Below are positions 1 to 11,130 of a stretch of 64,000 nt of DNA, in pieces; the stretch's first letter is position 1, and the number at the start of each line of letters is the position of its first letter. The stretch is from an uncultured beta proteobacterium (GTDB taxonomy: Bacteria > Pseudomonadota > Gammaproteobacteria > Burkholderiales > SG8-41): contig CAISYC010000044.1 in the NCBI GenBank assembly GCA_903889565.1, positions 17,971 to 81,970 on the forward strand, given 5' to 3'. The translations under genes and the position numbers were made by a program. The notes under the pieces are model-generated. The model did no database searches. It was not told the DNA's origin and saw only the letters and a program-made list of their open reading frames with translations.

Positions 1-1
1 G

Positions 2-520
2 CTGGTGCTCGACAAACGCATTGAATTAAAGCCGCTGCTCTCGGGCGGTGGTCACGAGCAGGGCCTGCGGTCGGGCACTGAAAATGTTGCCGGCATTGCC
101 GGTTTCGGTGCGGCCTGCGAACTTGCCGCATCGCGTCGCCGCGAACTGGCGGCGCAGTCGGCGGCCCTGCGCGATCAACTTGAGCGCGGACTTTCCGTCA
201 TCGGCGCGACGGTGTTCGGCGCTGCCGCGCCGCGCATTTCGAATACGAGTTACTTCGCGGTCGACGGCATCGACGGCGAAACCCTGGTGGTCGAACTCGA
301 CAAGGCCGGTTATGCGGTGGCCAGCGGTGCCGCCTGTTCCAGCACCAGTACCGAACCCAGCGCGACGCTGCTGGCGATGGGGGTTGCGCCCGCACTCGCG
401 CGCGGCGCGGTCAGGGTCAGCGTCGGTGCCGCCAATACCGCGTTGCAGATCGAATCTTTTCTCGGTGCGCTGGCGGCGACCGTCGCGCGCCTCGCACAAC
501 TCACCGCGATCGCGGTTTGA
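2..520 (+). CDS. cysteine desulfurase, IscS/NifS-like (C-terminal part)
   Basis: PLP enzyme that takes sulfur from cysteine for Fe-S assembly. Only the C-terminal 172 residues are in the window; the frame is open to the left edge. The class I signature GGGHEQGLRSGTENV and the catalytic-cysteine loop ASGAACSSTSTEPS (Cys codon at 335-337) place it with IscS/NifS rather than SufS. It lies 14 bp before an A-type carrier and the suf genes, so it is probably a second desulfurase of the same operon. The family is clear; whether it is the housekeeping IscS cannot be judged from the fragment. Confidence 0.9.
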   Translation: MVLDKRIELKPLLSGGGHEQGLRSGTENVAGIAGFGAACELAASRRRELAAQSAALRDQLERGLSVIGATVFGAAAPRISNTSYFAVDGIDGETLVVELDKAGYAVASGAACSSTSTEPSATLLAMGVAPALARGAVRVSVGAANTALQIESFLGALAATVARLAQLTAIAV

Positions 521-534
521 ACGGAGCATGCATC

Positions 535-897
535 ATGAGCGTCTCGCTGACTGACAACGCGGCAAAACAAATTCAATTCCAGCTGGCCAAACGCGGCAGC
601 GGCGTCGGCCTGCGGGTCGGCATCAAGAAAGTCGGCTGCTCGGGTTTCGCTTATACCTTCGACTATGCCGATGAAGTGCGTGCGGGCGATCTGGTCAGCG
701 AGCGTAATGGCGCAAAATTGATTGTCGATGGCGAAAGCGCGGCCTTTCTCGCCGGCGCCAAACTGGACTTCGTGCGCGACGGCCTCAAGCAGACCTTCAA
801 GTTCGACAACCCCAATGTCGATGCGACCTGCGGTTGCGGCGAAAGCTTCAGCTTTAAAGAAAACGCGGCAAACGCGGAAAAAACGGCCAACGCCTGA
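535..897 (+). CDS. sufA: A-type Fe-S carrier (IscA/SufA/HesB family)
   Basis: Carrier that holds and passes on assembled Fe-S clusters. The 120-residue product has the three family cysteines: Cys35 in GCSGFAY and Cys99/Cys101 in CGCGES. The ATG at 535 is chosen over an upstream TTG at 517 because the alignment of A-type carriers starts there ([10 protein letters not shown]) and the TTG lies inside the preceding gene. It sits between the desulfurase and sufB, which supports the SufA name, although A-type carriers cannot be told apart reliably by sequence alone. The tail after residue 108 is Ala/Asn/Lys rich and probably disordered. Confidence 0.9.
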   Translation: MSVSLTDNAAKQIQFQLAKRGSGVGLRVGIKKVGCSGFAYTFDYADEVRAGDLVSERNGAKLIVDGESAAFLAGAKLDFVRDGLKQTFKFDNPNVDATCGCGESFSFKENAANAEKTANA

Positions 898-943
898 GCC
901 GCGCGCACCCGCCGCGGCCGATTACCGAAACGATGAGATTGCA

Positions 944-2376
<1,433 letters not shown>

Positions 2377-2380
<4 letters not shown>

Positions 2381-3159
2381 TTCGCCAGGACAGCAAAACA
2401 TTGCTCGAAGTGCGCGGCCTGCGCGCCACCGTCAACGGCATCGAGATTCTGAAAGGCATGGATCTCACCGTCAAAGCCGGCGAGGTGCATGCGATCATGG
2501 GGCCCAACGGTTCCGGCAAGAGCACCTTTGCCAAGGTGCTGGCGGGGCATCCGGCTTATGTGGTCACCGGCGGCAGCGTGCTGTTCGAAGGCAAAGATCT
2601 GTTTGCGCTGGCGCCGGAAGAACGCGCGCGCGCCGGTCTCTTTCTCGGTTTTCAGTATCCGATCGAAATTCCGGGTGTGGCCAACGCGCAGTTCCTGCGC
2701 CTCGCGTACAACACGGTGCAGACGCAGCGCGGCAAGGACGAGCTCGATCCGCTGGAATTCGACGATTTCGTGCGCGAGAAGATGAAGCTGCTGGAAATGA
2801 ATCCGGATTTTCTCGACCGCAGCGTCAACGAAGGCTTTTCCGGCGGCGAAAAGAAACGCAATGAGATATTGCAGATGGCGCTGCTCGAACCGCGCGTGGC
2901 GATTCTGGATGAGACGGACTCGGGCCTCGACATCGATGCGCTGCGCATCGTCGCCGGCGGCGTCAATCAGCTCGCCAACAAGGACAACGCGATCGTGCTG
3001 GTCACGCATTATCAGCGCCTGCTCAACTACATCGAGCCTGACTACGTGCATGTCACCGAAGCGGGTCGCATTGTCAAGACCGGACCGAAGTCGCTTGCCC
3101 TGGAACTCGAATCGCGCGGTTACGACTGGGTCAGCGCCGCTGCGGGTGCCGCCGCATGA
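2377..3159 (+). CDS. sufC: SufC ATPase of the SufBCD complex
   Basis: ABC-type ATPase that drives conformational change in SufB-SufD during cluster assembly; soluble, not a transporter. In the 260 residues, Walker A is GPNGSGKST (42-50), the signature is SGGEKK (155-160) and Walker B is [10 protein letters not shown] (174-183); the ETDSGLD form is typical of SufC. It overlaps sufB by ATGA at its start and sufD by 4 bp at its end, which is the usual tightly coupled suf arrangement. Confidence 0.97.
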
Positions 3160-4448
3160 TGCAGGTCGCCAATAACAGCTATCTGGCCGGTCTGCTCGAA
3201 GGCAGGCCGTTCGCCGATCGCGGCGACGCGCTGAACCGTTTGCGCGCCGGTGCGGTCGAGCGCGTCGGCGTGTTGTCGCTGCCGAGCACGCGTGACGAGG
3301 ACTGGCGATTTACCGATCTCGCGCCGCTGACGAAAATGTGTTTCCAGCCGTATCGCGGCGTGCCGGCCATTGTTGAATCCGATATCGCGCGGTACTCGAT
3401 CGCCGAATCGGCGCAGCGGCTGGTGTTTGTCGATGGCGTTTATGCGCCGCAGTTGTCGTCACCGCTGAATGGCGGCATCGTGGTGTCGTCGCTGGCGGCA
3501 GCGCTGCCGGCGCACGCGGCGGCGATCGTGGCCGACCTCGGCCGCCGTGCGCTGTTCGATAACAATGCCTTTACGGCGCTCAATACAGCCTTTCTCAACG
3601 ACGGCGCTCTGGTGCTGCTGCCGCGCAATGCCGCGCTCGATACACCGGTGCACCTTTTGTTCGTCGCCACCCGCAAGGAAGCGGCGGCACATCCGCGCTG
3701 CCTCGTCCTTGCCGGTGCCGGCAGCCGGGCGACGGTAATCGAGGAATACGTCGCGCTGACCGAGGATGCCTACCTGACCAATGCGGTCGGCGAATTCGTG
3801 CTCGCCGACGACGCGCAGCTCACCCATGTGCGTGTGCAGCGCGAATCGCGGCAGGCCTTTCATATCGGACACAGTGCGGTGGCGCTGGCGCATGGCAGCC
3901 GTTATCACGGTATCCACGCCGGCTTCGGCGCTCGGCTGTCGCGCTTCAATCTCGACGTGGTCCAGAACGCCGAGGGCGCCGAATGCGAAATCGGCGGCTT
4001 GGCGATCATCGACGGCAGCCAGCTCGCCGATACGCACAGCAGCATCGATCACGCCCGTGCTCACGGTGTCAGCCGCCAGCAGCATAAATGCATCGTCGGC
4101 GGCAGCGCGCGCGCGGTGTTCAACGGCCGTATCGTCGTCCGTCAGGGCGCGCAGCTGACCAATTCCGCGCAATCGAGCCGCAATCTGCTGCTGTCCGAGC
4201 GCGCGCGCGTCGATACCAAGCCGCAGCTCGAAATCTTTGCCGACGACGTGAAATGCGCGCATGGCGCGACCGTCGGCCAGTTGGATGCCGACGAGGTGTT
4301 CTATCTGAAGAGCCGCGGCCTCTCGGAGAGCGTAGCGCGCAGCTTGCTGACCTATGCCTTCGGCGCCGAAATACTGCACGCGATCCCGGTGGCGTCATTA
4401 CGCGACCGGCTGGAAAAAATGCTGCTGGCGCAGACGGAGCGCGCATGA
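3156..4448 (+). CDS. sufD: Fe-S assembly protein SufD
   Basis: SufB paralog that forms the SufBC2D complex. 430 residues, with the N-terminal motif DEDWRFTDL seen in SufD proteins and the C-terminal beta-helix block ending in [20 protein letters not shown], including the [11 protein letters not shown] motif with the conserved Cys/His. Overlaps sufC and sufS by 4 bp on each side. The start at 3156 (MMQV) could also be the next ATG at 3159; nothing in the sequence decides between them. Confidence 0.95.
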   Translation: MMQVANNSYLAGLLEGRPFADRGDALNRLRAGAVERVGVLSLPSTRDEDWRFTDLAPLTKMCFQPYRGVPAIVESDIARYSIAESAQRLVFVDGVYAPQLSSPLNGGIVVSSLAAALPAHAAAIVADLGRRALFDNNAFTALNTAFLNDGALVLLPRNAALDTPVHLLFVATRKEAAAHPRCLVLAGAGSRATVIEEYVALTEDAYLTNAVGEFVLADDAQLTHVRVQRESRQAFHIGHSAVALAHGSRYHGIHAGFGARLSRFNLDVVQNAEGAECEIGGLAIIDGSQLADTHSSIDHARAHGVSRQQHKCIVGGSARAVFNGRIVVRQGAQLTNSAQSSRNLLLSERARVDTKPQLEIFADDVKCAHGATVGQLDADEVFYLKSRGLSESVARSLLTYAFGAEILHAIPVASLRDRLEKMLLAQTERA

Positions 4449-5701
4449 ACAGTACCAGCGCAAAACGCGCCGTCGCGAAGTCGGCGTTCAACGTCGACAC
4501 CATCCGCGCCGATTTTCCGATTCTGGATCTCAAGGTGGCCGGCAAGCCGCTGGTCTATCTGGACAACGCGGCCTCCAGCCAGATGCCGCAGCCGGTGATC
4601 GACCGGCTGGTGCGTTACCAGAAGGAGCAGCACGCCAATATCCATCGCGGCGTGCATTATCTGTCGGAGACGGCGACCGCCGCATTCGAAGAGGCGCGGG
4701 GCAAGCTTGCGCGTTTCGTCAATGCGCGCGAAGAGCGCGAGGTGATTTTCACCAGCGGCACTACCGAATCGATCAACCTCGTCATGCACGGCTACGGTCG
4801 CAAGTTCATCGGCGCCGGCGACGAAATCATCCTGACCACGCTGGAGCATCACTCGAACATCGTGCCGTGGCAGATGCTGGCCGGGGAGAAGGGCGCAAAG
4901 ATCCGCGTGGTGCCGATATCGGATTCGGGCGAGCTGCTGGTCGATGAATACGAGAAGCTCTTTAACGAGCGCACGAAGTTCGTCGGCCTCTCGCATGTCT
5001 CCAATGCGCTGGGCACGGTTAACCCGGTCAAGGGCATGACTGCCTTCGCGCATGCGCGCGGCGTGCCGGTGCTGCTCGACGGCGCACAGGCGGCGCCGCA
5101 TCTCGCGATCGACGTGCAGGATCTGGATTGCGATTTCTACGCCTTCTCGGGCCACAAGCTGTGCGGCCCGACCGGCATCGGCATGCTTTATGGCAAGGCC
5201 GCGCAACTGGAACGCATGCAGCCCTTCAAGGGCGGCGGCGACATGATTTTGTCGGTGACCTTCGAGAAAACCACTTACAACACGATTCCGCACAAGTTCG
5301 AGGCCGGCACGCCGCCGACCGCTGCTGCAATAGGGCTCGGCGCCGCGATCGATTACCTGTCGAATATCGGCATGGACACGATCGCTTCGCATGAGCTCGA
5401 ACTGCTCGATTACGCCACCGCCCAGGTCAACAACCTGCCGGGCGTGCGCATCCTCGGCACCGCCGAACACAAGGCGGCGGTGTTGTCCTTCGTCATCGCG
5501 GGCGTGCATCCGCATGACGTCGGCACGCTGCTCAATCAGGACGGCATCGCGGTGCGCACCGGCCATCATTGCGCGCAGCCGGTGATGCAGCGTTTCAAGG
5601 TGCCGGCGACCTCGCGTGCCTCGTTTGCGTTTTACAACACGATGGCGGAAGTCGATACGCTGGTGGCCGGCATCCGCAATGTGCAGAAGGTTTTTGCATA
5701 A
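4445..5701 (+). CDS. sufS: cysteine desulfurase SufS (class II)
   Basis: PLP-dependent desulfurase that feeds sulfur to SufU/SufBCD. 418 residues; PLP lysine Lys238 in FSGHKLCGPTG and catalytic Cys376 in RTGHHCAQPVM, the class II arrangement. The ATG at 4445 overlaps the sufD stop as ATGA; a longer open frame to the left is only shadow sequence inside sufD. The first about 18 residues ([14 protein letters not shown]) are an extra, probably flexible, leader before the conserved start. It is followed immediately by sufU, its usual sulfur acceptor in SufU-type systems. Confidence 0.96.
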   Translation: MNSTSAKRAVAKSAFNVDTIRADFPILDLKVAGKPLVYLDNAASSQMPQPVIDRLVRYQKEQHANIHRGVHYLSETATAAFEEARGKLARFVNAREEREVIFTSGTTESINLVMHGYGRKFIGAGDEIILTTLEHHSNIVPWQMLAGEKGAKIRVVPISDSGELLVDEYEKLFNERTKFVGLSHVSNALGTVNPVKGMTAFAHARGVPVLLDGAQAAPHLAIDVQDLDCDFYAFSGHKLCGPTGIGMLYGKAAQLERMQPFKGGGDMILSVTFEKTTYNTIPHKFEAGTPPTAAAIGLGAAIDYLSNIGMDTIASHELELLDYATAQVNNLPGVRILGTAEHKAAVLSFVIAGVHPHDVGTLLNQDGIAVRTGHHCAQPVMQRFKVPATSRASFAFYNTMAEVDTLVAGIRNVQKVFA

Positions 5702-6189
5702 TGGCCGACCCCAAAGCGCTGTATCAGGAAGTCATCCTCGATCACAACCGCAAGCCGCGCAACTACGGCGCGCTAGCGGATGCCAACCACAAGGCCGAGG
5801 GGCACAACCCGCTGTGCGGCGACCACATTACGCTGGCGCTGCGGCTGGATGATGATCGCGTCGGCGTGATCGCCTTTGAAGGCGAATCCTGCGCCATCTG
5901 CAAGGCCTCGGCGTCGATGCTGACAACCAATGTGAAGGGCAAGACGCGCGACGAAGCCGAGGTGCTGATTCGCGAATTTCGCGACATGGCCACCGGCCAG
6001 CTCGACACCGCGACCGCCGCCCACCATCTCGGCCGCCTCACCGTATTCAGCGGCGTGCGCGATCTGCCGACCCGGGTGAAGTGCGCGATTCTGCCGTGGC
6101 ACACGCTGCACGCCGCGCTCAATTCCGCCGGCGAGACCTCAACTGAATCTGATCAGGATCCGATGCATGCACCGATCGGTGATGCGTAA
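5701..6189 (+). CDS. sufU: SufU-type sulfur-transfer protein
   Basis: Zinc-dependent sulfur acceptor that activates SufS. The 162 residues carry the expected zinc/sulfur ligands: Cys39 and Asp41 in PLCGDH, Cys64 in GESCAIC and Cys128 in VKCAILPW. The GD spacing and the insertion between the Cys64 and Cys128 blocks are SufU-like rather than IscU-like. The ATG shares one base with the sufS stop (TAATG). The last about 20 residues (SAGETSTESDQDP...) are a low-complexity acidic tail. SufU is better known from Gram-positive bacteria, but it also occurs in some proteobacterial suf operons, which this follows. Confidence 0.9.
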   Translation: MADPKALYQEVILDHNRKPRNYGALADANHKAEGHNPLCGDHITLALRLDDDRVGVIAFEGESCAICKASASMLTTNVKGKTRDEAEVLIREFRDMATGQLDTATAAHHLGRLTVFSGVRDLPTRVKCAILPWHTLHAALNSAGETSTESDQDPMHAPIGDA

Positions 6190-6200
6190 CGAGAACAACA

Positions 6201-6758
6201 ATGCCCAAAATCGCCGACATTGAAAATACGCCGAACCCGAACGCACTGAAGTTCATCCTCAAGGAGCCGCTGACCTGGGGCATTGCGCATTCGTATGACA
6301 ACGCCGGCCAGGCCGGCGACGATCCGCTGGCGGCGGCGCTGTTCGCGATCGAACATGTTACCAACGTGTTTTACGTCGATCACTGGATCACCGTTACGCA
6401 GGACGGCGCGGCCGACTGGCAGGAGTTGAAGCGCAAAATCGCCGAGCCGATCCGCTCGGCGCCGGCCGCCGACGAGCGCTCGGCGCAGCTCGCCGCAACG
6501 GCCAGACCGGAGGCGGAGATGAGCGAAGACGATCGCGCGCGCCTCGATCGCATCAACGATCTGCTCGATGCCGAGATCCGCCCCTACTTGCAGGGCGACG
6601 GCGGTGACGTTTACGTGCTGTCGCTCGAAGGCAACAAACTGACGGTGCACTATCAGGGCGCCTGCGGCAGCTGCCCCAGCTCATTGTCCGGCACGCTGGC
6701 CGGCATCGAAAATCTGCTGAAGTCGATCGAGCCCGAGATCGAAGTCGTCGCCGAGTAG
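6201..6758 (+). CDS. Nfu-type Fe-S scaffold/carrier (Nfu_N + NifU C-terminal domain)
   Basis: Last gene of the suf operon, 185 residues. The N-terminal half matches the Nfu_N domain (ENTPNPNALKFIL at 8-20); the C-terminal half is the NifU-like thioredoxin-size domain with the cluster-binding CGSC motif (Cys155, Cys158). An Ala/Glu-rich linker at about 85-110 separates them. This two-domain layout resembles mitochondrial Nfu1 and alphaproteobacterial Nfu more than Escherichia coli NfuA. It lies 11 bp after sufU and ends before a hairpin and the convergent serB gene. Predicted role: delivery of clusters to target enzymes. Confidence 0.88.
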   Translation: MPKIADIENTPNPNALKFILKEPLTWGIAHSYDNAGQAGDDPLAAALFAIEHVTNVFYVDHWITVTQDGAADWQELKRKIAEPIRSAPAADERSAQLAATARPEAEMSEDDRARLDRINDLLDAEIRPYLQGDGGDVYVLSLEGNKLTVHYQGACGSCPSSLSGTLAGIENLLKSIEPEIEVVAE

Positions 6759-6783
6759 GCGGCCGCCGTACTGCGGCAGCCGC
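6759..6783. terminator. hairpin between convergent nfu and serB
   Basis: GC-rich imperfect hairpin (arms GCGGC-GCCG and their complement) in the 35-bp gap between two converging genes. There is no clear T-run on either side, so it may only slow transcription or mark an RNA end; a weak call. Confidence 0.35.
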
Positions 6784-6793
6784 GTAAGCACTC

Positions 6794-7624
6794 CTAGTTG
6801 AACAGGTTGAGCACGCCGTCGAGACCGGTGTGGCTCAGCGCATGCGTCGCCTGCGCGCGCACCACCGGCTTGGCGCGGTAGGCAATACTGACGCCGGCCT
6901 CGCCCATGAACTGCAGATCGTTGGCGCCGTCGCCCATGCCGATGATCTGCTCGCGGTCGATGCCGAGTTCGTCGCGCCGTTCGAGCAGCGCCTGGCGTTT
7001 GACGCCGGCATCGACGATTTCGCCGATCACCTTGCCGGTGAGTTTGTCATCGGCGATGTCGAGCACGTTGGAACGCGTCCAATCGAGCTGCAGGCGTTCG
7101 CGGATGCGCTCGGTAAAGAAGGTGAAGCCGCCCGACACCAGCAGCGTCTTGATGCCCAGCCGGCGAAAGCGCGCAATCATGATTTCCGCGCCCGGCGACA
7201 GGCGCACGCGCTCGTTGTAAACACGGGTCAGTGCTGCGGCATCGAGGCCTTTCAGCAGCGCTACGCGTTCGCGCAGGCTCTGCGGGTAATCGAGTTCGCC
7301 GCGCATCGCCGCCGCCGTGATCGCCGCCACCTGCGGTTTGAGACCCTGCATGTCGGCGATTTCGTCGATGCACTCGATGGTGATCAGCGTCGAATCCATG
7401 TCCATCACCGCCAGTCGCTGCGCATCGAGGCGGCGCGCGGCCGGCACGAAGGCGTAATCGAGTTTCGCCTGTTCGCAAAAGGCCGCGATGTCCGCGTGTT
7501 CGGCGGCATTGAAGAGGCGGAAGGCCGACGGCGAGATCGATTCGATCGCCGAGGCGCCGGCCAGTTTGGCGAGTTGCTTGAGATCGGGCGTGGCGATATC
7601 GGCGCCCTGGATAATGAGGTTCAT
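6794..7624 (-). CDS. serB: phosphoserine phosphatase SerB
   Basis: HAD-type phosphatase for the last step of serine synthesis. 276 residues; nucleophile Asp75 and acid/base Asp77 in VMDMDSTLI, motif II SGGFTFF and motif IV GDGANDLQFM, all with the normal SerB spacing. The N-terminal about 70 residues form a short ACT-like regulatory region. The ATG at 7624 overlaps the mfd stop by 4 bp (ATGA read on the minus strand), so it is transcribed and translated after mfd. A much longer open frame to the right is shadow sequence inside mfd. Confidence 0.95.
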   Translation of the reverse strand: MNLIIQGADIATPDLKQLAKLAGASAIESISPSAFRLFNAAEHADIAAFCEQAKLDYAFVPAARRLDAQRLAVMDMDSTLITIECIDEIADMQGLKPQVAAITAAAMRGELDYPQSLRERVALLKGLDAAALTRVYNERVRLSPGAEIMIARFRRLGIKTLLVSGGFTFFTERIRERLQLDWTRSNVLDIADDKLTGKVIGEIVDAGVKRQALLERRDELGIDREQIIGMGDGANDLQFMGEAGVSIAYRAKPVVRAQATHALSHTGLDGVLNLFN

Positions 7625-10600
7625 CGTTTTTTGCTTTTCACGGGTTCGGGCGGGGCGGCGAGTTCGGCAAACAGTTGTTTGATGTGGGTGACGCGTTCGC
7701 CGACTTCGAACAGATCGGCCTCGACGCGCAGCTTGTCCTGACCGGCGAGGCGGTATTTGCGATTGCGCTGGATCATCTGCATGATACGCGCCGCGTCGAT
7801 CGGCGGGTTGGGCACGAACTGCAGTTGCACCGACGATTCCGAGGCATCGATGCGGGCGATGCCGAGCGGCTTGCCCAGCAGGCGCAGGCGGTGGCATTCG
7901 AGCAGCGTCTTTGCCTGTTCCGGCGGCAAGCCGAAGCGGTCGATCAGTTCTTCGTGCATGCGGTCGAGCTGGTCGAGGTCTTCGCAGTTGGCGAGCCGTT
8001 TGTAGAGCACCAGACGCTCGTGTACGTCGTTGCAGTATTCCTCGGGCAGCAACGCCGGCGCGTGCAGGTTGATTTCGGTGGTCACGCCGAGCGGCGCGTT
8101 GAGATCCGGCTCCTTGCCGAGCTTCAGCGATTTGACTGCGCTGTCGAGCATGCTGCAATACAGGTTAAATCCGACCTCCTGCATTTCACCGGCCTGCGAA
8201 TCGCCGAGCACCTCGCCGGCGCCGCGGATTTCGAGATCGTGCATGGCGAGGAAGAAGCCGGACCCGAGTTCTTCCATCAGCTGGATCGCCTCCAGCCGCT
8301 TTTTCGCCTGCGAAGTGATCTCGCCCTCGTCGGGCAGCAGCAGATAGGCATAGGCCTGATGGTGCGAGCGGCCGACGCGGCCGCGCAGCTGGTGCAGCTG
8401 CGCGAGGCCGAACTTGTCGGCGCGGTTGATGATGATGGTGTTGGCGGTCGGCACGTCGATGCCGGTTTCGATGATGGTCGAGCACAGCAGAATATTGAAG
8501 CGCTGCTGGTAAAAGTCGCGCATTACCATTTCGAGTTCGCGCTCGCGCATCTGGCCGTGCGCAATGCGGATGCGCGCCTCGGGCAGCAGGCGCGCGAGGT
8601 TCTCTTCGGTCTGCTGCATCGTATCGACGTCGTTGTGCAGGAAATAAACCTGGCCGCCGCGCTTCAATTCGCGGAGCACCGCTTCGCGGATCAGGCCCTT
8701 GCTCGAGCGCGAGACGAAGGTCTTGATCGCCAACCGGCGCTGCGGCGCGGTTGCGATCACCGAAAAATCGCGCAGGCCTTCGAGCGCCATGCCGAGCGTG
8801 CGCGGGATCGGCGTCGCCGTCAGCGTCAGCACATCAACCTCGGCGCGCAGGCGCTTCAACTGTTCCTTCTGGCGCACGCCGAAGCGGTGTTCCTCGTCGA
8901 TGATGACGAGGCCCAGCTGACGGAACTTGATGTCGCTCTGCAGCAGCTTGTGCGTGCCGATCACAATATCGACCTTGCCTTCGCCAAGCAGCACCAGCGT
9001 TTCGCTGACCTGCTTCTGCGAACGAAAGCGCGACAACTCGGCGATTTTCACCGGCCAGTCGGCGAAGCGGTCGGAGAAAGTATTGAAATGCTGTTCGGCC
9101 AGCAGCGTGGTCGGTACCAGCACCGCGACCTGCTTGCCTTCATTCACTGCCACAAACGCGGCCCGCAAGGCGACTTCGGTCTTGCCGAAGCCGACGTCGC
9201 CGCAGATCAGGCGGTCCATCGGCTTGCCCTGCTGCAGATCGGCGAGCGTGGCATTGATGGCGGCACGCTGGTCCGGCGTCTCCTCGAACGGAAAGGCTTC
9301 GCAGAAGGCGTCGTAATCGTGCTGCGTCAGTTTGAACGCATGGCCCTCGCGCGAGGCGCGTTGCGCATACAGGTTGAGCAATTCGGCGGCGGTGTCGCGC
9401 ACGCGCTCGGCGGCTTTTTTCTTAGCCTTCTCCCATTGCCCGCTGCCGAGATCATGCAGCGGCGCGGTTTCGGCCGGGCCGCCGCTGTAGCGGCTGATCA
9501 TATGCAGCTGCGACACCGGCACGTAGAGTTTGTCACCGCGCGTATATTCGAGCGTGAGAAATTCGGTGGCGCCTTCGCCGAAATCGAGATTCTGCAGGCC
9601 GAGATAGCGGCCGATACCGTGCGCCTCGTGCACCACCGGATCGCCGACCTTGACCTCGGAAAGATCGCGCAGCATGCCCTCGGCGGTGGTCTTGCGGCCT
9701 TCGCGTTCGCGCTTGGTCCGCACCTGCGCGGCGTACAGCTCGTTTTCGGTGACCACCGCGAAGCTGCGCGCGTGGATGAATCCGCTGGCGCAGGGACCGA
9801 CACCGAGCATCAGCGGCGCGGTATTGCCGTTGAATTCATCGAAACTCGCGCAGGGCTGAGGCTTGAGTCCGTATTGCGCGAAATATTCGAGCATGGTTTC
9901 GCGGCGGCCGGCGGATTCGGCCAGCAACAGCGTACGGCCCTTATATTCGTCGAGAAAAGCGCGCAGGCGCGTCAGCGGATTGTCGGCGCGGCGATCGACG
10001 GCAATATCGGGCAGCGCGGTCGATTCCGGCGCGTCGGCGGCAACGCCTTCGGCATTGAACTCGACGCGCGCATAGGGTTTGATCGCGCCGAAAAACGCAT
10101 CGGCGGCAAGGAACAGTTCGCGCGGCGCCAGCACCGGTTCGGCGCGATTGCCGCCGAACAGTTCGTAACGCGCCTGCGTGTCCTGCCAGAACTGTTCGAT
10201 TGCCGGCGCGATATCGCGGTGCAGAACGATGGTCGTGTTCTCCGGCAGGTAGTCGGTGAGGATCGCGGTGTGCTCGAAGAACAGCGGCAAAAAATATTCG
10301 ATGCCTGCGGGCGCGATGCCGTTGCTGACGTCCTTGTAGAGCCGCGAGCGCGAGGGGTCGCCGTCGAAGCGGCCGCGGAAATTCTTGCGGAAGCGCGTCT
10401 GGCCGTCTTCGTCGAGCGGAAATTCGCGCGCCGGCAGCAGACGCACTTCGGGCACCTTGTAGATGCTGCGCTGGGTATCGACATCGAAACTGCGGATCGA
10501 CTCGATCTGGTCGTCGAACAGATCGATGCGGTAGGGCAGGGCGCTGCCCATCGGAAACAGATCGATGATGCCGCCGCGGAAACTGTATTCGCCGGGTGTG

Positions 10601-11055
10601 AGCACCTGTTTGACGTGGGTGTAGCCGGCGATGGTGAGCTGCTTGCGCAATTCGTCGCCGGCGAGTTTTTCGCCCTGCTTGAAAAAGAAGGTGCGCGCGG
10701 CGAGGTAGTCCGTCGGCGTCAGGCGGTAGAGCGCCGTTGTCACTGGCACGATCGCAACGTCAAAAGCCTGCTGCGTGATCTGGTAGAGCGTGGCGAGACG
10801 TTCCGAGACCAGATCCTGGTGCGGGGAAAAATGATCGTAGGGCAGCGTTTCCCAGTCCGGCAGCAAATGAACCTTGAGCGCCGGATTGAAGAAGGGAATC
10901 TCTTCGAGCAGCCGCTGCGCGTCGGCGGCGGTAGCGGTGATCACAGCGAGCGGACGCACCTTGCCCGCCAGTTCGGCGATCGCGAGCGCGTCAGCCGAAC
11001 CGTGAAACGGGCCCGCGCTGCCCTTGTGGCCGCGCGGCAATGCCTCCATCAACAT
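7621..11055 (-). CDS. mfd: transcription-repair coupling factor Mfd
   Basis: DNA translocase that removes stalled RNA polymerase and recruits UvrA. 1144 residues, essentially the length of the E. coli protein. The N-terminal UvrB-like module, the RNA-polymerase-interaction region (GDPVVHEAHGIGRYLGL) and the helicase core with Walker A GDVGFGKTEVA and box II IIDEEHRFG are all present; the C-terminal TRCF domain follows. The start is ATG 11055 or ATG 11049 (MLMEA); both are plausible. A TATAAT -10 element lies about 35 bp upstream. serB is translationally coupled downstream. Confidence 0.97.
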   Translation of the reverse strand: MLMEALPRGHKGSAGPFHGSADALAIAELAGKVRPLAVITATAADAQRLLEEIPFFNPALKVHLLPDWETLPYDHFSPHQDLVSERLATLYQITQQAFDVAIVPVTTALYRLTPTDYLAARTFFFKQGEKLAGDELRKQLTIAGYTHVKQVLTPGEYSFRGGIIDLFPMGSALPYRIDLFDDQIESIRSFDVDTQRSIYKVPEVRLLPAREFPLDEDGQTRFRKNFRGRFDGDPSRSRLYKDVSNGIAPAGIEYFLPLFFEHTAILTDYLPENTTIVLHRDIAPAIEQFWQDTQARYELFGGNRAEPVLAPRELFLAADAFFGAIKPYARVEFNAEGVAADAPESTALPDIAVDRRADNPLTRLRAFLDEYKGRTLLLAESAGRRETMLEYFAQYGLKPQPCASFDEFNGNTAPLMLGVGPCASGFIHARSFAVVTENELYAAQVRTKREREGRKTTAEGMLRDLSEVKVGDPVVHEAHGIGRYLGLQNLDFGEGATEFLTLEYTRGDKLYVPVSQLHMISRYSGGPAETAPLHDLGSGQWEKAKKKAAERVRDTAAELLNLYAQRASREGHAFKLTQHDYDAFCEAFPFEETPDQRAAINATLADLQQGKPMDRLICGDVGFGKTEVALRAAFVAVNEGKQVAVLVPTTLLAEQHFNTFSDRFADWPVKIAELSRFRSQKQVSETLVLLGEGKVDIVIGTHKLLQSDIKFRQLGLVIIDEEHRFGVRQKEQLKRLRAEVDVLTLTATPIPRTLGMALEGLRDFSVIATAPQRRLAIKTFVSRSSKGLIREAVLRELKRGGQVYFLHNDVDTMQQTEENLARLLPEARIRIAHGQMRERELEMVMRDFYQQRFNILLCSTIIETGIDVPTANTIIINRADKFGLAQLHQLRGRVGRSHHQAYAYLLLPDEGEITSQAKKRLEAIQLMEELGSGFFLAMHDLEIRGAGEVLGDSQAGEMQEVGFNLYCSMLDSAVKSLKLGKEPDLNAPLGVTTEINLHAPALLPEEYCNDVHERLVLYKRLANCEDLDQLDRMHEELIDRFGLPPEQAKTLLECHRLRLLGKPLGIARIDASESSVQLQFVPNPPIDAARIMQMIQRNRKYRLAGQDKLRVEADLFEVGERVTHIKQLFAELAAPPEPVKSKKR

Positions 11056-11089
11056 TCAGATTGCTGCAGCTTGCTTCAAAAAAGGCGCA

Positions 11090-11095
11090 ATTATA
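11090..11095 (-). promoter_or_regulatory. -10 element upstream of mfd
   Basis: Perfect TATAAT when read on the minus strand, 35 bp before the mfd start in the gap between mfd and amrS. No good -35 hexamer is seen at the right distance, so this is a likely but incomplete sigma70 promoter. Confidence 0.5.
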
Positions 11096-11130
11096 CCGGC
11101 GTTTGTCTCTGCGGCCGGTTGGTGTTTGGG